Assembly: GCA_900108205.1 (NCBI GenBank)
Contig: FNUU01000001.1
Location: 482,673-546,672 of the forward strand
Reading direction: 5' to 3'
DNA length: 64,000 nt
Origin: Eubacterium ruminantium
GTDB lineage: Bacteria > Bacillota > Clostridia > Lachnospirales > Lachnospiraceae
The number at the start of each line of letters is the position of its first letter. The first letter of the stretch is position 1. Below the pieces are notes generated by a model. It did not search any database, had not been told where the DNA came from, and saw only the letters and a list, made by a program, of their open reading frames with translations. Positions 35,642-45,652 of this stretch are shown here, in pieces. A program made the translations under genes and the position numbers.

Positions 35642-36208
35642 TTAACCTCTTATAAATTTAACCGCCCCAGCCATAGATGCCTTAAAATCTTCATCTGTAT
35701 TATTATTAAATACATAAAGCTCCGGAATATTCTCCGGCTTATTGAAGTTCTGAGTAGCAACATACTCATCCCAATGCTCAAGCTTCCAGATATCTCTGTC
35801 AGAATTTCTGCTGATCATTCTCTGATGAGCAATCTCTGTATCTGTATGAACCCAGATAACAGCAAGCTCTGCATCCTTCTCAGCAAGCTTCTCACGAAGG
35901 CTCTTCAGATAATCATCATCTCTGATTTCCTCTGTGAACGGAGCATTGATAAGAACAGTATCGTTGTATTCAAGTGCATCAAAAGCAAGGTCCAGTACAG
36001 CATAATACTCATAATCCCTGATTTCTCTCTGGAAGAATTCAGATGATCTGTTGTATTCCTGTCCTGCTACTTTAAAAATCTGCTTTGATAAAACAATAAG
36101 CGTATCTTTATCAAGATATACGCAATTGGTTAAAGCTTTTGCAAGCTTCTTTGAAATGAATGTCTTTCCACAAGCCGGCGGAGAAGTAACTAATACTAGT
36201 TTCTTCAT
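35642..36208 (-). CDS. P-loop kinase of the AAA_33/zeta-like type
   Basis: 188 residues. A Walker A-type loop near the N-terminus (SPPACGKTFISKKLAKAL), LDKDTL after it, and a lid-like segment HQRMISRNSDRDIWKLEHWDEY place it among small ATP-dependent kinases of the shikimate-kinase/zeta-toxin type. The substrate is unknown. GGGAGGT precedes the ATG. It lies 51 bases after asd and ahead of a terminator, so it is probably the last gene of the serC-serA-asd group. No antitoxin is adjacent, which argues against a toxin. Confidence 0.8.
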   Translation of the reverse strand: MKKLVLVTSPPACGKTFISKKLAKALTNCVYLDKDTLIVLSKQIFKVAGQEYNRSSEFFQREIRDYEYYAVLDLAFDALEYNDTVLINAPFTEEIRDDDYLKSLREKLAEKDAELAVIWVHTDTEIAHQRMISRNSDRDIWKLEHWDEYVATQNFNKPENIPELYVFNNNTDEDFKASMAGAVKFIRG

Positions 36209-36259
36209 CGACTTTACCTCCCTCTCTCTACTAAGCCATAATGGCTGATTATAATAAAC

Positions 36260-37348
36260 TTATTTCTTCTGTATATAATCTTTTGCACAAAGCAACTCTG
36301 CAGAAAGAACAGCTCCACCTGCTGCACCTCTGAGTGTATTGTGTGAAAGACCAACAAATTTATAATCAAAAATAGAATCTTCTCTGAGACGTCCCATCGA
36401 AACACCCATTCCGTTTTCATAATCTACATCAAGCTGTACCTGAGGTCTGTTGTCATCCTCAAGATACTGAATGAACTGCTTTGGTGCAGAAGGAAGGTTA
36501 AGCTTCTGAGGCTCTCCACTGAAATTAACCCATCTGTCAATGATCTCTTCTTTGGTAGGTTTCTTACCGAAATTAACAAATACAGTAGCTGTATGTCCGT
36601 TAAGAACAGGAACTCTGATACACTGACTTGTGATCTTTGGTCCGTTCTCACACTTCTTGATAACTCCGTCTTCAACCTTGCCCCAGATTCTGAGTGGTTC
36701 CTGCTCACTCTTCTCTTCTTCGCCGCCAATATATGGGATGATATTTCCTTCCATCTCCGGCCAGTCCTTAAATGTCTTTCCAGCACCGGAAATAGCCTGA
36801 TATGTTGATACTACAACTTCCTTTGGCTCAAATTCCTTAAGTGCGAAAAGAGCAGGTGCGTAACTCTGAATTGAGCAATTTGGCTTTACTGCAATAAATC
36901 CTCTCTTTGTTCCGAGTCTTTCCTTCTGGTATTTGATTACTTCATAATGCTCAGGATTAAGTTCAGGAACTACCATAGGTACGTCAGGTGTCCATCTGTG
37001 AGCACTGTTGTTTGAAACAACAGGAGTCTCTGTCTTGGCATAAGCCTCTTCTATAGCTTTGATCTCATCCTTTGACATATCAACAGCACTGAAAACAAAA
37101 TCAACAGTTTCAGCTACCTTTTCAACATCATTTACGTTATAAAGCTTAAGATTCTTAACTGCTTCAGGAATAGGTGTTGTCATCTTCCATCTTCCTTCAA
37201 CCGCCTCTGCATAAGTCTTTCCTTCACTTCTCGGACTTGCTGCAACAGTAACCACTTCAAACCATGGATGATTCTCCAGTATTGATATGAATCTCTGACC
37301 AACCATACCTGTTGCGCCAAGTATACCTACTTTAAATTTCTTATCCAT
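36260..37348 (-). CDS. asd: Aspartate-semialdehyde dehydrogenase (archaeal/fungal-type)
   Basis: 362 residues from the ATG at 37348, which has AAGGAA eight bases ahead. It reduces aspartyl phosphate to the semialdehyde for lysine, threonine and methionine synthesis. The NADP-binding GILGATGMVGQRFI and the catalytic Cys in AVKPNCSIQSYAP are clear; the sequence is closer to the archaeal/fungal branch (SPRSEGKTYAEAVEGRW) than to the E. coli one. It follows serA by 14 bases. Confidence 0.95.
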   Translation of the reverse strand: MDKKFKVGILGATGMVGQRFISILENHPWFEVVTVAASPRSEGKTYAEAVEGRWKMTTPIPEAVKNLKLYNVNDVEKVAETVDFVFSAVDMSKDEIKAIEEAYAKTETPVVSNNSAHRWTPDVPMVVPELNPEHYEVIKYQKERLGTKRGFIAVKPNCSIQSYAPALFALKEFEPKEVVVSTYQAISGAGKTFKDWPEMEGNIIPYIGGEEEKSEQEPLRIWGKVEDGVIKKCENGPKITSQCIRVPVLNGHTATVFVNFGKKPTKEEIIDRWVNFSGEPQKLNLPSAPKQFIQYLEDDNRPQVQLDVDYENGMGVSMGRLREDSIFDYKFVGLSHNTLRGAAGGAVLSAELLCAKDYIQKK

Positions 37349-37362
37349 ATATATCATTCCTT

Positions 37363-38526
37363 TTATTTTACTATTCTTACTCTTACAACTCCATCAATCT
37401 TAGCGATCTCGGATACCATTTCCTGAGTAGCCTTCTCACTGATATCAAGAATTGTGTATGCATAATCACCCTTTGACTTGCTCACCATTTCTGATACATT
37501 GATGCCTTCCTTAGCACAGAGACCTGTGAACTGTGTAAGCATGTTAGGAATATTTTTATGAATAACTGTTACTCTTGAAGCATTCTCACAAACACCTGCC
37601 TCGCAGCGTGGGAAGTTTACTGAGTTGATAACGTTTCCGTTTTCGATGAACTCACGAATTTCCTTTACTGCCATTACAGCACAGTTATCCTCAGATTCCT
37701 CTGTAGAAGCTCCGAGGTGAGGTGTACAAATAACTCCCTTATGTCCTGCAACTGTTGGGTTTGCAAAGTCAGTAACATATCTCTTAACATGTCCTTCATC
37801 AATTGCATCAAGAAGAGCCTTCTCATCAATGAGAATATCTCTGGCAAAGTTAAGAACAACTACTCCATCCTTCATACGGCTGATAGCATCTGCATTGATC
37901 ATTCCCTTTGTTGAATCAAGAAGAGGAACATGTACTGTGATATAATCACAATTTGAATAAATATCATTAACATTTGTAATATGCTTAACGCTTCTTGAAA
38001 GCTTCCATGCAGCATCTACTGAAACATATGGATCATATCCATATACTTCCATTCCAAGAGAAACTGCAGCGTTAGCTACAAGAGCACCGATGGCACCAAG
38101 ACCGATAACACCAAGCTTCTTACCCTGAATCTCATTTCCGGCAAATGCCTTCTTTTTCTTTTCAGCTGTCTTAGCGATATCTGCATCTTCCTTAGATTCA
38201 TTTACCCAGTTAGCACCGCCAACTATATCTCTTGAACCAAGAAGAAGACCTGCTATAACAAGCTCCTTAACACCGTTAGCATTAGCACCAGGTGTATTGA
38301 ATACTACGATACCTTTCTCAGCATATGTGTCGATAGGAATATTGTTAACTCCTGCTCCGGCACGTGCAACTGCGAGAAGCTTATCTGAAACCTCAAGGTC
38401 ATGCATAGCTGCACTTCTTACAAGTACAACGTCAGCCTCGTTGAATTCTTCTGTAATCTGATAATCATCTGTAAAAAGATCTGTACCGCACTTAGCGATC
38501 GGATTGAGACAATTTACTTTCGTCAT
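37363..38526 (-). CDS. serA: D-3-phosphoglycerate dehydrogenase
   Basis: 387 residues. First step of serine synthesis, oxidising 3-phosphoglycerate with NAD. The Rossmann motif is LGVIGLGAIGALVANAA, the catalytic Arg is in VLNFARDILID, and the His in CTPHLGASTEE. The last ~70 residues are an ACT domain (VIHKNIPNMLTQFTGLCAKEGINVSEM), so serine feedback is plausible. AAGGAG precedes the ATG. The leader contains a strong stem-loop at 38560-38616. Confidence 0.96.
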   Translation of the reverse strand: MTKVNCLNPIAKCGTDLFTDDYQITEEFNEADVVLVRSAAMHDLEVSDKLLAVARAGAGVNNIPIDTYAEKGIVVFNTPGANANGVKELVIAGLLLGSRDIVGGANWVNESKEDADIAKTAEKKKKAFAGNEIQGKKLGVIGLGAIGALVANAAVSLGMEVYGYDPYVSVDAAWKLSRSVKHITNVNDIYSNCDYITVHVPLLDSTKGMINADAISRMKDGVVVLNFARDILIDEKALLDAIDEGHVKRYVTDFANPTVAGHKGVICTPHLGASTEESEDNCAVMAVKEIREFIENGNVINSVNFPRCEAGVCENASRVTVIHKNIPNMLTQFTGLCAKEGINVSEMVSKSKGDYAYTILDISEKATQEMVSEIAKIDGVVRVRIVK

Positions 38527-38559
38527 CTTTATAATCTCCTTATATATTTAATCCGCTCA

Positions 38560-38616
38560 TGATCAGGATATGTGTTCGGTTGTAACTGTAAAACGCCCTC
38601 GCACACATCCTGATCA
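38560..38616 (-). promoter_or_regulatory. Stable stem-loop in the serA leader
   Basis: On the minus strand TGATCAGGATGTGTGC pairs with AACACATATCCTGATCA at 14 of 16 positions around a 25-base loop. It lies 33 bases before the serA start and is not followed by a T tract. The 231-base serC-serA gap also holds a perfect TTGATGAATCATCAA palindrome at 38670-38684. I see no T-box or known riboswitch motif. Confidence 0.5.
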
Positions 38617-38757
38617 CTCACTCAATGTTTTTATATAAATACCACAATTGATCCTATAAGTACATCTTGTTGATGAATCATCAATATATACTATCGATAA
38701 TGAACACCAATTAATCAATTGATAAATACTATCGTATTTTAAAAATGCGAAAGTAAA

Positions 38758-39840
38758 TTATGCGTTAGCTTCTTCGAAAGCTTTCATGAACTCAACAAGT
38801 TTCTCTACACCTTCGATTGGCATAGCATTGTAGATAGATGCACGCATACCGCCAACTGATCTGTGACCCTTAAGGTTAACAAATCCGGCTGCTGTTGCTT
38901 CCTTAACGAATTTAGCATCAAGCTCATCATTTCCTGTAACAAACGGAACATTCATAAGTGAACGATCCTTCTTTTCTACTGTTCCCTTGAACATCTTTGA
39001 CTCATCAAGGAAATCATAAAGTATCTTAGCCTTCTTCTCATTATGAGCCTTCATAGCCTTAAGTCCACCCATAGACTTAACCCACTTAAATACAAGACCG
39101 CAGATATAGATTCCATAGCATGGAGGTGTATTGTAAAGTGACTCAGCATCAGCCTGTGTCTTATACTTGAGCATTGTAGGAACAAACTCAGGAAGATCAT
39201 CTCTTATAAGATCCTCTCTGATGATAACAACTACAACACCTGCAGGTCCAACATTCTTCTGAACGCCAAAATAGATAAGTCCATAATCACTTACATTTAC
39301 AGGCTGTGAAAGAATGTCTGAAGACATATCAGCTACCAGGATCTTGCCCTTTGTATTTGGGAGCTCCTTGAAAGCTGTTCCGTAAATTGTATTGTTATGG
39401 CAGATATATACATAATCAGCATCCTCATCGATCGGAAGGTCAGAACAATCAGGAATATAAGAGAAAGTCTTATCTTCAGAAGATGCTACTGCTACAGCCT
39501 TACCATACTTCTTAGCTTCCTGGTAAGCCTTCTTAGCCCACTGTCCTGTGATGATGTAATCAGCAACACCGTTCTTCATAAGGTTCATAGGAATTGCTGC
39601 AAACTGCTGTGAAGCTCCTCCCTGAAGGAAAAGTACCTTATAATTGTCAGGAATTTCCATAAGTTCTCTTAAATCCTTCTCAGCCTCTTTGATGATTGCA
39701 TCATAAGTCTTGGATCTGTGGCTCATCTCCATTACGCTCTGTCCCGAGCCCTGATAGTCAAGCATCTCGTCTGCTGCCTGCTTTAAAACTACCTCAGGTA
39801 AAATTGATGGTCCAGCTGAAAAGTTATACACTCTTGCCAT
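38758..39840 (-). CDS. serC: Phosphoserine aminotransferase
   Basis: 360 residues from the ATG at 39840, preceded by GGAGG; the longer frame starts inside that ribosome site. PLP enzyme of serine (and vitamin B6) synthesis. Signatures are YNFSAGPSILPE, LFLQGGASQQFAAIPMN, and the PLP-Lys in YFGVQKNVGPAGV. The C-terminus GHRSVGGMRASIYNAMP is typical. It leads the group serC-serA-asd-kinase. Confidence 0.96.
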   Translation of the reverse strand: MARVYNFSAGPSILPEVVLKQAADEMLDYQGSGQSVMEMSHRSKTYDAIIKEAEKDLRELMEIPDNYKVLFLQGGASQQFAAIPMNLMKNGVADYIITGQWAKKAYQEAKKYGKAVAVASSEDKTFSYIPDCSDLPIDEDADYVYICHNNTIYGTAFKELPNTKGKILVADMSSDILSQPVNVSDYGLIYFGVQKNVGPAGVVVVIIREDLIRDDLPEFVPTMLKYKTQADAESLYNTPPCYGIYICGLVFKWVKSMGGLKAMKAHNEKKAKILYDFLDESKMFKGTVEKKDRSLMNVPFVTGNDELDAKFVKEATAAGFVNLKGHRSVGGMRASIYNAMPIEGVEKLVEFMKAFEEANA

Positions 39841-39895
39841 TTTAAAATCCTCCATATTATTTATACATTAATTATTATATTAATTACTGAATTTA

Positions 39896-41578
39896 TTATT
39901 TCTTTAATTCTTCCTCAGAATCAAAGCAGGTTTCAATTGCTGCGCCAGGTGCAACCATTGGCCATACCTTGTCATCCTTGCCGATAACGCATTCGATCAT
40001 GTATGGGCCTTCACCGTTTACAGCTTCCTTAAGTGCTGCCTCAAACTCACTGACTGTGGTTACTCTGAACGCCTTGCAGCCAAGTCCTTCTGAAACCTTT
40101 ACAAAATCAACGCCGTCATTAAGAATTGTGTTAGAGTATCTCTTGTCATAGAAAAGAGTCTGCCATTGTCTAACCATTCCGAGAACGTGATTGTTAATAA
40201 CAACTTCTATTACATGAACATTGCTTCTTGCTGCTGTAGCAAGCTCATTCATATTCATTCTGAAGCATCCGTCACCGGCGATATTGATAACTGTTCTGTC
40301 AGGACAGCCTATCTTTGCACCGATAGCGGCACCAAGACCGTATCCCATGGTTCCGAGACCGCCTGATGTAAGAAGCTGTCTTGGCTCTTTATAGAGATAA
40401 TACTGAGCAGCCCACATCTGATGCTGTCCAACATCTGTACAAATGATCGCATTTCCGTCTGTTTCCTCATAAATCTTATTGATAACAGATGGTCCTGTAA
40501 GGTTATCCATATCATAATGAAGCGGATACTTTTCCTTGATCTCCTCTATCTCAGCCATCCACTCAGGCTTCTTTTTAGAAATGATCTTTGTGTTCAGAGT
40601 CTTAAGTATCTCTTCTGCATCTCCAACAATGCTTGCATCAACTTCAATATTCTTATTGATCTCGGCAGCATCTATATCGATATGAAGTATCTTTGCTTCA
40701 TTTGCAAATTTTGAAGCATTACCGATAACTCTGTCTGAAAATCTTGCACCGACTACAATAAGAAGATCGGCTTTATTAACGCCAAAGTTAGAAGCCTTTG
40801 TACCATGCATACCGATCATACCGGTATATCTCTTGCTGGTTCCGTCAAATGCACCCTTACCCATAAGAGTATCGCAAACCGGCGCATCTATCTTTTCAAC
40901 GAACTCATTCAGTGCCTTTGAAGCTCCCGAAAGAGTCGCACCGCCTCCAACGAGAACGTATGGTCTCTTTGCATTATTTATTATATTTACAGCCTTCTCA
41001 ATATCATCACTCTTAATAGTTGATGTGACCTTTGCAACAGGCTCCGGCTTATGATATTCATAATCAGCAAAGCTTGCTGTAACATCCTTTGTAATGTCGA
41101 CCAGAACAGGTCCCGGACGTCCGGATTTAGCTATCTTGAATGCTCTTCTGATAGTGTCTGCAAGTTCGTGAACATTCTTAACTATAAAGCTGTGTTTTGT
41201 TATAGGCATAACAACGCCTGCGATATCTATCTCCTGGAAGCTGTCCTTTCCCAGAAGTGCCACTCCTACATTTGCAGTGATCGCAACAAGCGGAATCGAA
41301 TCCATATATGCTGTTGCAATACCTGTAACAAGGTTTGTTGCTCCCGGTCCGGATGTAGCCATGCATACACCAACTTTGCCGGTAGCTCTTGCATATCCGT
41401 CAGCCGCATGTGCCGCTCCCTGCTCATGTGATGTAAGAATGTGATTGATCTCGGATGAATGCTTATAGAGCTCATCATAGACGTTAAGGATAGTTCCTCC
41501 CGGATAACCGAATACAGTATCAACGCCCTGCTCCTTGAGACATTCAATTACGATCTCAGATCCACTTAACTGTTTCAT
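39896..41578 (-). CDS. ilvB: Acetolactate synthase, large subunit
   Basis: 560 residues. ThDP enzyme that makes acetolactate or acetohydroxybutyrate for valine, leucine and isoleucine. The catalytic Glu is in TSHEQGAAHAADGYARATGKVG, and the ThDP/Mg motif is GDGCFRMNMNELATA. QEIDIAGVVMPITKHSF is typical of the anabolic form. No small regulatory subunit (ilvN/ilvH) or ilvC lies next to it. GGAGAGG precedes the ATG. It follows ilvD by 105 bases. Confidence 0.95.
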   Translation of the reverse strand: MKQLSGSEIVIECLKEQGVDTVFGYPGGTILNVYDELYKHSSEINHILTSHEQGAAHAADGYARATGKVGVCMATSGPGATNLVTGIATAYMDSIPLVAITANVGVALLGKDSFQEIDIAGVVMPITKHSFIVKNVHELADTIRRAFKIAKSGRPGPVLVDITKDVTASFADYEYHKPEPVAKVTSTIKSDDIEKAVNIINNAKRPYVLVGGGATLSGASKALNEFVEKIDAPVCDTLMGKGAFDGTSKRYTGMIGMHGTKASNFGVNKADLLIVVGARFSDRVIGNASKFANEAKILHIDIDAAEINKNIEVDASIVGDAEEILKTLNTKIISKKKPEWMAEIEEIKEKYPLHYDMDNLTGPSVINKIYEETDGNAIICTDVGQHQMWAAQYYLYKEPRQLLTSGGLGTMGYGLGAAIGAKIGCPDRTVINIAGDGCFRMNMNELATAARSNVHVIEVVINNHVLGMVRQWQTLFYDKRYSNTILNDGVDFVKVSEGLGCKAFRVTTVSEFEAALKEAVNGEGPYMIECVIGKDDKVWPMVAPGAAIETCFDSEEELKK

Positions 41579-41683
41579 TCTTCCTCTCCTTTATATTTCC
41601 ATTAAAATAAGTCATAATAATTAATATTTCTACCACAACCAGCGCGCAATGTCTAGTATAATGTTATAAAATATCACATTTTC

Positions 41684-43354
41684 CTACTGCTTAGGTATCT
41701 CGAGAATGGCTCCTCTGTTTCCTGAGGTAACCATGGAAGCATATCTTGCAAGATATCCGGTCTTAACCTTAGGCTCTCTAGGTGTCCATGCAGCCTTTCT
41801 CTTTGCAAGTTCTTCATCTGAAACCTTAAGTGTCATTGAATAATTATTGATATCGATCTCGATCATATCCCCTTCTTCAACAAGAGCGATAGGTCCGCCG
41901 ACTGCTGCTTCCGGTGAAACATGTCCGATGGAAGCTCCTCGGCTTGCTCCTGAGAATCGTCCATCTGTAATAAGGGCTACTGTAGAGCCAAGTCCCATAC
42001 CAGCGATAGCAGATGTAGGATTAAGCATTTCTCTCATTCCAGGGCCGCCCTTAGGTCCTTCATATCTTATAACAACAACATCGCCCGGAACGATCTTGCC
42101 GCCAAGGATAGCTGCGATAGCATCCTCTTCCGAATCAAATACTCTGGCAGGACCTTCATGCTTAAGCATCTCCGGAACAACTGCCGAACGCTTAACAACC
42201 GATCCGTCCGGTGCAAGATTGCCCTTAAGTACTGCAAGTCCGCCGGTCTTACTGTATGGATTATCAACAGGTCTTATTACCTCAGGATTTCTGTTGACAG
42301 AATATTTAACAGCCTCTCCTATTGTCTTGCCTGTAACTGTCATGCAGTTTTCATTTATAAGTCCAAGATCACACAGTTCCTTGATAACAGCATAAACACC
42401 ACCGGCCTCATTAAGATCTTCCATATATGTAGGACCTGCAGGTGCAAGATGACAAAGATTAGGTGTCTTCTCACTGATAGGATTGGCAAATGAAATATCG
42501 AAATCAAATCCGATCTCATGTGCGATAGCAGGAAGGTGAAGCATTGAATTTGTAGAGCATCCCAGTGCCATATCTACTGTAAGAGCATTCAGGATGGCAT
42601 CCTTTGTGATGATGTCTCTAGGACGAATATTCTTCTCGAGCATTTCCATTACCGCATAGCCGGCTCTCTTTGCAAGTCTGAGACGTTCTGAATACACTGC
42701 CGGGATAGTTCCGTTTCCAGGAAGACCCATACCAAGGACCTCAGTAAGGCAGTTCATGGAGTTTGCTGTATACATACCTGAGCATGAACCACAGGTAGGA
42801 CATACCTTCTCCTCAAATTCTGTCACATCATCTGCTGAGATCTTGCCGGCAGTATACTCTCCGACTGCCTCGAACATAGATGAAAGGCTTCTCTTTCTGC
42901 CGTGGATATGACCTGCGAGCATAGGACCGCCTGATACAAATACAGTCGGTACATTTACTCTTGCTGCAGCCATAAGAAGTCCCGGAACGTTCTTGTCACA
43001 GTTAGGTATCATGACAAGAGCATCAAACTGATGAGCTATAGCCATAGCTTCTGTCGAATCAGCTATAAGATCTCTGGTTACAAGGGAATATTTCATACCG
43101 ATATGTCCCATTGCAATACCATCGCAGACAGCGATAGCAGGGAACATCACAGGTGTACCACCCGCTTCGGCAACACCAAGCTTAACAGCCTCGGCAATTT
43201 TATCAAGATTCATATGGCCCGGAACTATCTCATTATAAGAGCATACAATTCCTACCATTGGTTTCTTAATCTCTTCAGCAGTATAACCAAGCGCATTCAG
43301 AAGTGAACGTGCAGGTGCCTGCTGCAGACCGCATTTCATATTATCACTCTTCAT
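41684..43354 (-). CDS. ilvD: Dihydroxy-acid dehydratase
   Basis: 556 residues, Fe-S dehydratase of branched-chain amino-acid synthesis. Cluster ligands are in [17 protein letters not shown] and [19 protein letters not shown]; the C-terminal [20 protein letters not shown] is diagnostic. AAAGGAG precedes the ATG. A -10-like TATACT and a CodY-box-like sequence lie upstream (43396-43444). Confidence 0.96.
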   Translation of the reverse strand: MKSDNMKCGLQQAPARSLLNALGYTAEEIKKPMVGIVCSYNEIVPGHMNLDKIAEAVKLGVAEAGGTPVMFPAIAVCDGIAMGHIGMKYSLVTRDLIADSTEAMAIAHQFDALVMIPNCDKNVPGLLMAAARVNVPTVFVSGGPMLAGHIHGRKRSLSSMFEAVGEYTAGKISADDVTEFEEKVCPTCGSCSGMYTANSMNCLTEVLGMGLPGNGTIPAVYSERLRLAKRAGYAVMEMLEKNIRPRDIITKDAILNALTVDMALGCSTNSMLHLPAIAHEIGFDFDISFANPISEKTPNLCHLAPAGPTYMEDLNEAGGVYAVIKELCDLGLINENCMTVTGKTIGEAVKYSVNRNPEVIRPVDNPYSKTGGLAVLKGNLAPDGSVVKRSAVVPEMLKHEGPARVFDSEEDAIAAILGGKIVPGDVVVIRYEGPKGGPGMREMLNPTSAIAGMGLGSTVALITDGRFSGASRGASIGHVSPEAAVGGPIALVEEGDMIEIDINNYSMTLKVSDEELAKRKAAWTPREPKVKTGYLARYASMVTSGNRGAILEIPKQ

Positions 43355-43395
43355 ATTTTTACTCCTTTATAGTAAAATAAACTCTCTAATTGAAC

Positions 43396-43444
43396 AGTAT
43401 AGCATACTTTTTCCGCTTAAGTCATAATTATTTTTTTGAAAATA
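43396..43444 (-). promoter_or_regulatory. Putative promoter and CodY-box-like site of ilvD
   Basis: TATACT (minus strand, 43396-43401) lies about 45 bases before ilvD. Upstream at 43430-43444 is TATTTTCAAAAAAAT, 12 of 15 positions to the CodY box. A clear -35 box is not seen. CodY control of ilvD is common in Firmicutes, and codY is in this window; the site itself is weak evidence. Confidence 0.4.
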
Positions 43445-43457
43445 CTTACATTAAAAA

Positions 43458-44534
43458 TCAGTTGGTTTTCTCTGTAGAATCAGAAGATTTTTCTGTTGTT
43501 TCTGTTGTTTCTGATGTCTCTGTTGTCTCGGATTCTGTATTTTCTGTTGTATCAGTATTAGTCGTTTCTGTTGTTTCTGTTTCCTTCTTTTCTGTTGTCT
43601 CTGCCTCTGTAGCCTCTTCCTTATCATCCGGATAGTTGCCCGGATCAACAAAGGTCTCGGATTCTGTACCATAAAGTATCTTGACAAGTTCGGAATTCTT
43701 ATCCAGCATAAGGATATTATTATTACTCTTAAGTGAAGCCTTTAAAGCATCAAGTCCTCTCAGATAGTTATAGAAGTCCGCCTTGGCAGGATCATTATAT
43801 GCTTCTGAAAGAATACGCATATACTCTGCTTCACCTTCTGCGATTATGGTCTCAGCATTCTTTTCAGCCTCTGCTATAGTAATTGTTACCTCTTTGTCCG
43901 TTTCATTTTTAATGATCTGTGCCTCGGACTCTCCCTTTGCAGTATAGCTTGCTGCTATATTCTGTCTCTCGGAGATCATTCTTTCATATACAGCATTCTT
44001 ATTATCATCCGGAAGATCAAGAGCCTTGATCTCAGCTGTAAGGATAATAATACCATACTCAGACATATCAGAATTCGCTTCATTTGTTATGGTTTCTGTC
44101 AGCGCCACACCTCTCGCAGCTATGACCTCGTCCTGAGTCATTGAGGAGATAGTATTCTTGGTGGCATTATAAACTGCTGCATCGATTCTTTCCTCTGCTC
44201 TGGCATCTACCGCTCCGAGTGTCTTATAATATTTGATAGGATCCTCCACTCTCCAGAGAACATAATCATCTGCTATCATGGATTTCTTATCCTTTGTGAT
44301 AACATCACTGGTCGGCATATCGTATACTCTTGTACCGCTGTAAACAAGCTGTATATCTTCTATGAACGGTGTCTTTATATGAAGACCCGGTTCGTTATCA
44401 ACCTTTGTTACCTTTCCAAACCTTTTTACAAGTGCATAATTATTATATTTCACAGTATAGAGTGAATTGATAAGAATTATTATTGCAGCTACAACAATAA
44501 CGATCAGAGCTGTTCTTTTAACTACTTTCTTCAT
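43458..44534 (-). CDS. hflC: HflC-like SPFH/prohibitin-domain protein
   Basis: 358 residues. An N-terminal membrane segment (IVIVVAAIIILINSLY) is followed by an SPFH domain (VKRFGKVTKVDNEPGLHIKTPF, VLWRVEDPIKYYKTLG) and a coiled coil with MISERQNIAASYTAKGESEAQII. HflC with HflK forms a large membrane assembly around FtsH. The last ~60 residues are Thr/Glu-rich (TTEKKETETTETT) and unusual for the family. GGAGG precedes the ATG, which follows the hflK stop with no gap. Confidence 0.92.
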   Translation of the reverse strand: MKKVVKRTALIVIVVAAIIILINSLYTVKYNNYALVKRFGKVTKVDNEPGLHIKTPFIEDIQLVYSGTRVYDMPTSDVITKDKKSMIADDYVLWRVEDPIKYYKTLGAVDARAEERIDAAVYNATKNTISSMTQDEVIAARGVALTETITNEANSDMSEYGIIILTAEIKALDLPDDNKNAVYERMISERQNIAASYTAKGESEAQIIKNETDKEVTITIAEAEKNAETIIAEGEAEYMRILSEAYNDPAKADFYNYLRGLDALKASLKSNNNILMLDKNSELVKILYGTESETFVDPGNYPDDKEEATEAETTEKKETETTETTNTDTTENTESETTETSETTETTEKSSDSTEKTN

Positions 44535-45578
44535 TTATTCGTCCTCCCCTGATCCGTTTGTATTATCCTGTGACTGACTGCTGCTCGAATTATTATTTAC
44601 GATATTTGCAAAAGAGTCCAAAGGATACATAGTCTGCGTATCGCCATCTGTAATGATTACTTTGAGCTTTGGAAGAAGATCCTCCATCGTCTCATAAAAC
44701 ATTCTTTTCTTGGTGATCAGCGGATATTTCTTATACTGATCGTAAATCTGCTCAAATCTCGAGGCCTGACCTTCTGCTTCAGCTATACGGGCCTCCTTCT
44801 TACCTTCTGCATCCTTTATGATCCTGTCTGCCTTTGCAGTAGCATTCGGAAGTTCCTGATTCTGATATTTAAGCGCATTATTCTTGGCCGTATCTGCTCC
44901 CTGCTTTGCAGTTTCAACCGACTTAAATGCAGATATGATCTCCTGTGTAGGAGGTTCAGAATCCTGTACAGTGATATTTATAACTGTAAGTCCGATGTCA
45001 TACTCTGTAAGTTCCTTGATGATTTCCTCTTTAACTGCAGACTGTATAATACCCTTTCCTGTAGTCATTGCTTCGTCTACAGTATAATTTGATACTACCG
45101 ATCTGATACTTGAAAGAGCTATATTCTTAAGTATCTCTTCCGGATTATTGGTATTGTAAAGATACGCCACCGGATCAGATACCTTATACTCAAGATAGAA
45201 ATCAATATTTAACAGATTGAAATCCGATGTGATCATGATTCCGTTTGCATCATCCGTAATATTCTGGCCATTTCCGTCTATGGAATAACCGACACCCGTA
45301 CCATGTGTAGTAACATCTACCTTTTCAACCTGCTGTATGAACGGAATCTTAAAATACAGTCCTGCCGTATCCGTTCTTACCACCTTTCCAAACATAGTAA
45401 CTACGGCATTTTCCTGTTCATTTACGTAGTAATAGCTGCCGTTTACAGCAAAAAATATTACTGCCAGAACGATCACTATTTTTGCAATTTTTGTATAGAG
45501 ATCATTATTTGGCTTTTTTACTTTTTTCCCTTTTTCATCAATAACGATATCGATTTCGTCATCACTCTTTTTAGCCAA
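44535..45578 (-). CDS. hflK: HflK-like SPFH/prohibitin-domain protein
   Basis: 347 residues from a TTG at 45578, nine bases after AAGGAGG. An ATG 14 codons earlier (45620) would put that ribosome site inside the gene, so I prefer the TTG. There is one membrane segment (IVIVLAVIFFAVNGSYYYV), then an SPFH domain (AVVTMFGKVVRTDTAGLYFKIPFIQQV, LEYKVSDPVAYLYN), a coiled coil rich in Ala/Glu/Lys and a Ser/Asn/Gln tail. It is the partner of HflC. Confidence 0.9.
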   Translation of the reverse strand: MAKKSDDEIDIVIDEKGKKVKKPNNDLYTKIAKIVIVLAVIFFAVNGSYYYVNEQENAVVTMFGKVVRTDTAGLYFKIPFIQQVEKVDVTTHGTGVGYSIDGNGQNITDDANGIMITSDFNLLNIDFYLEYKVSDPVAYLYNTNNPEEILKNIALSSIRSVVSNYTVDEAMTTGKGIIQSAVKEEIIKELTEYDIGLTVINITVQDSEPPTQEIISAFKSVETAKQGADTAKNNALKYQNQELPNATAKADRIIKDAEGKKEARIAEAEGQASRFEQIYDQYKKYPLITKKRMFYETMEDLLPKLKVIITDGDTQTMYPLDSFANIVNNNSSSSQSQDNTNGSGEDE

Positions 45579-45652
45579 TACTTTTTTCCTCCTTCTAAAA
45601 ACTTTAAGAGAAAAAGACATACCGGACGTATATCTTTTTCTCTTTATACTTT

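Noticed and set aside
35642..36208. Zeta-toxin of a toxin-antitoxin pair
   Set aside because: The P-loop kinase has no antitoxin partner and sits at the end of an amino-acid gene group; a small metabolic kinase is more likely.
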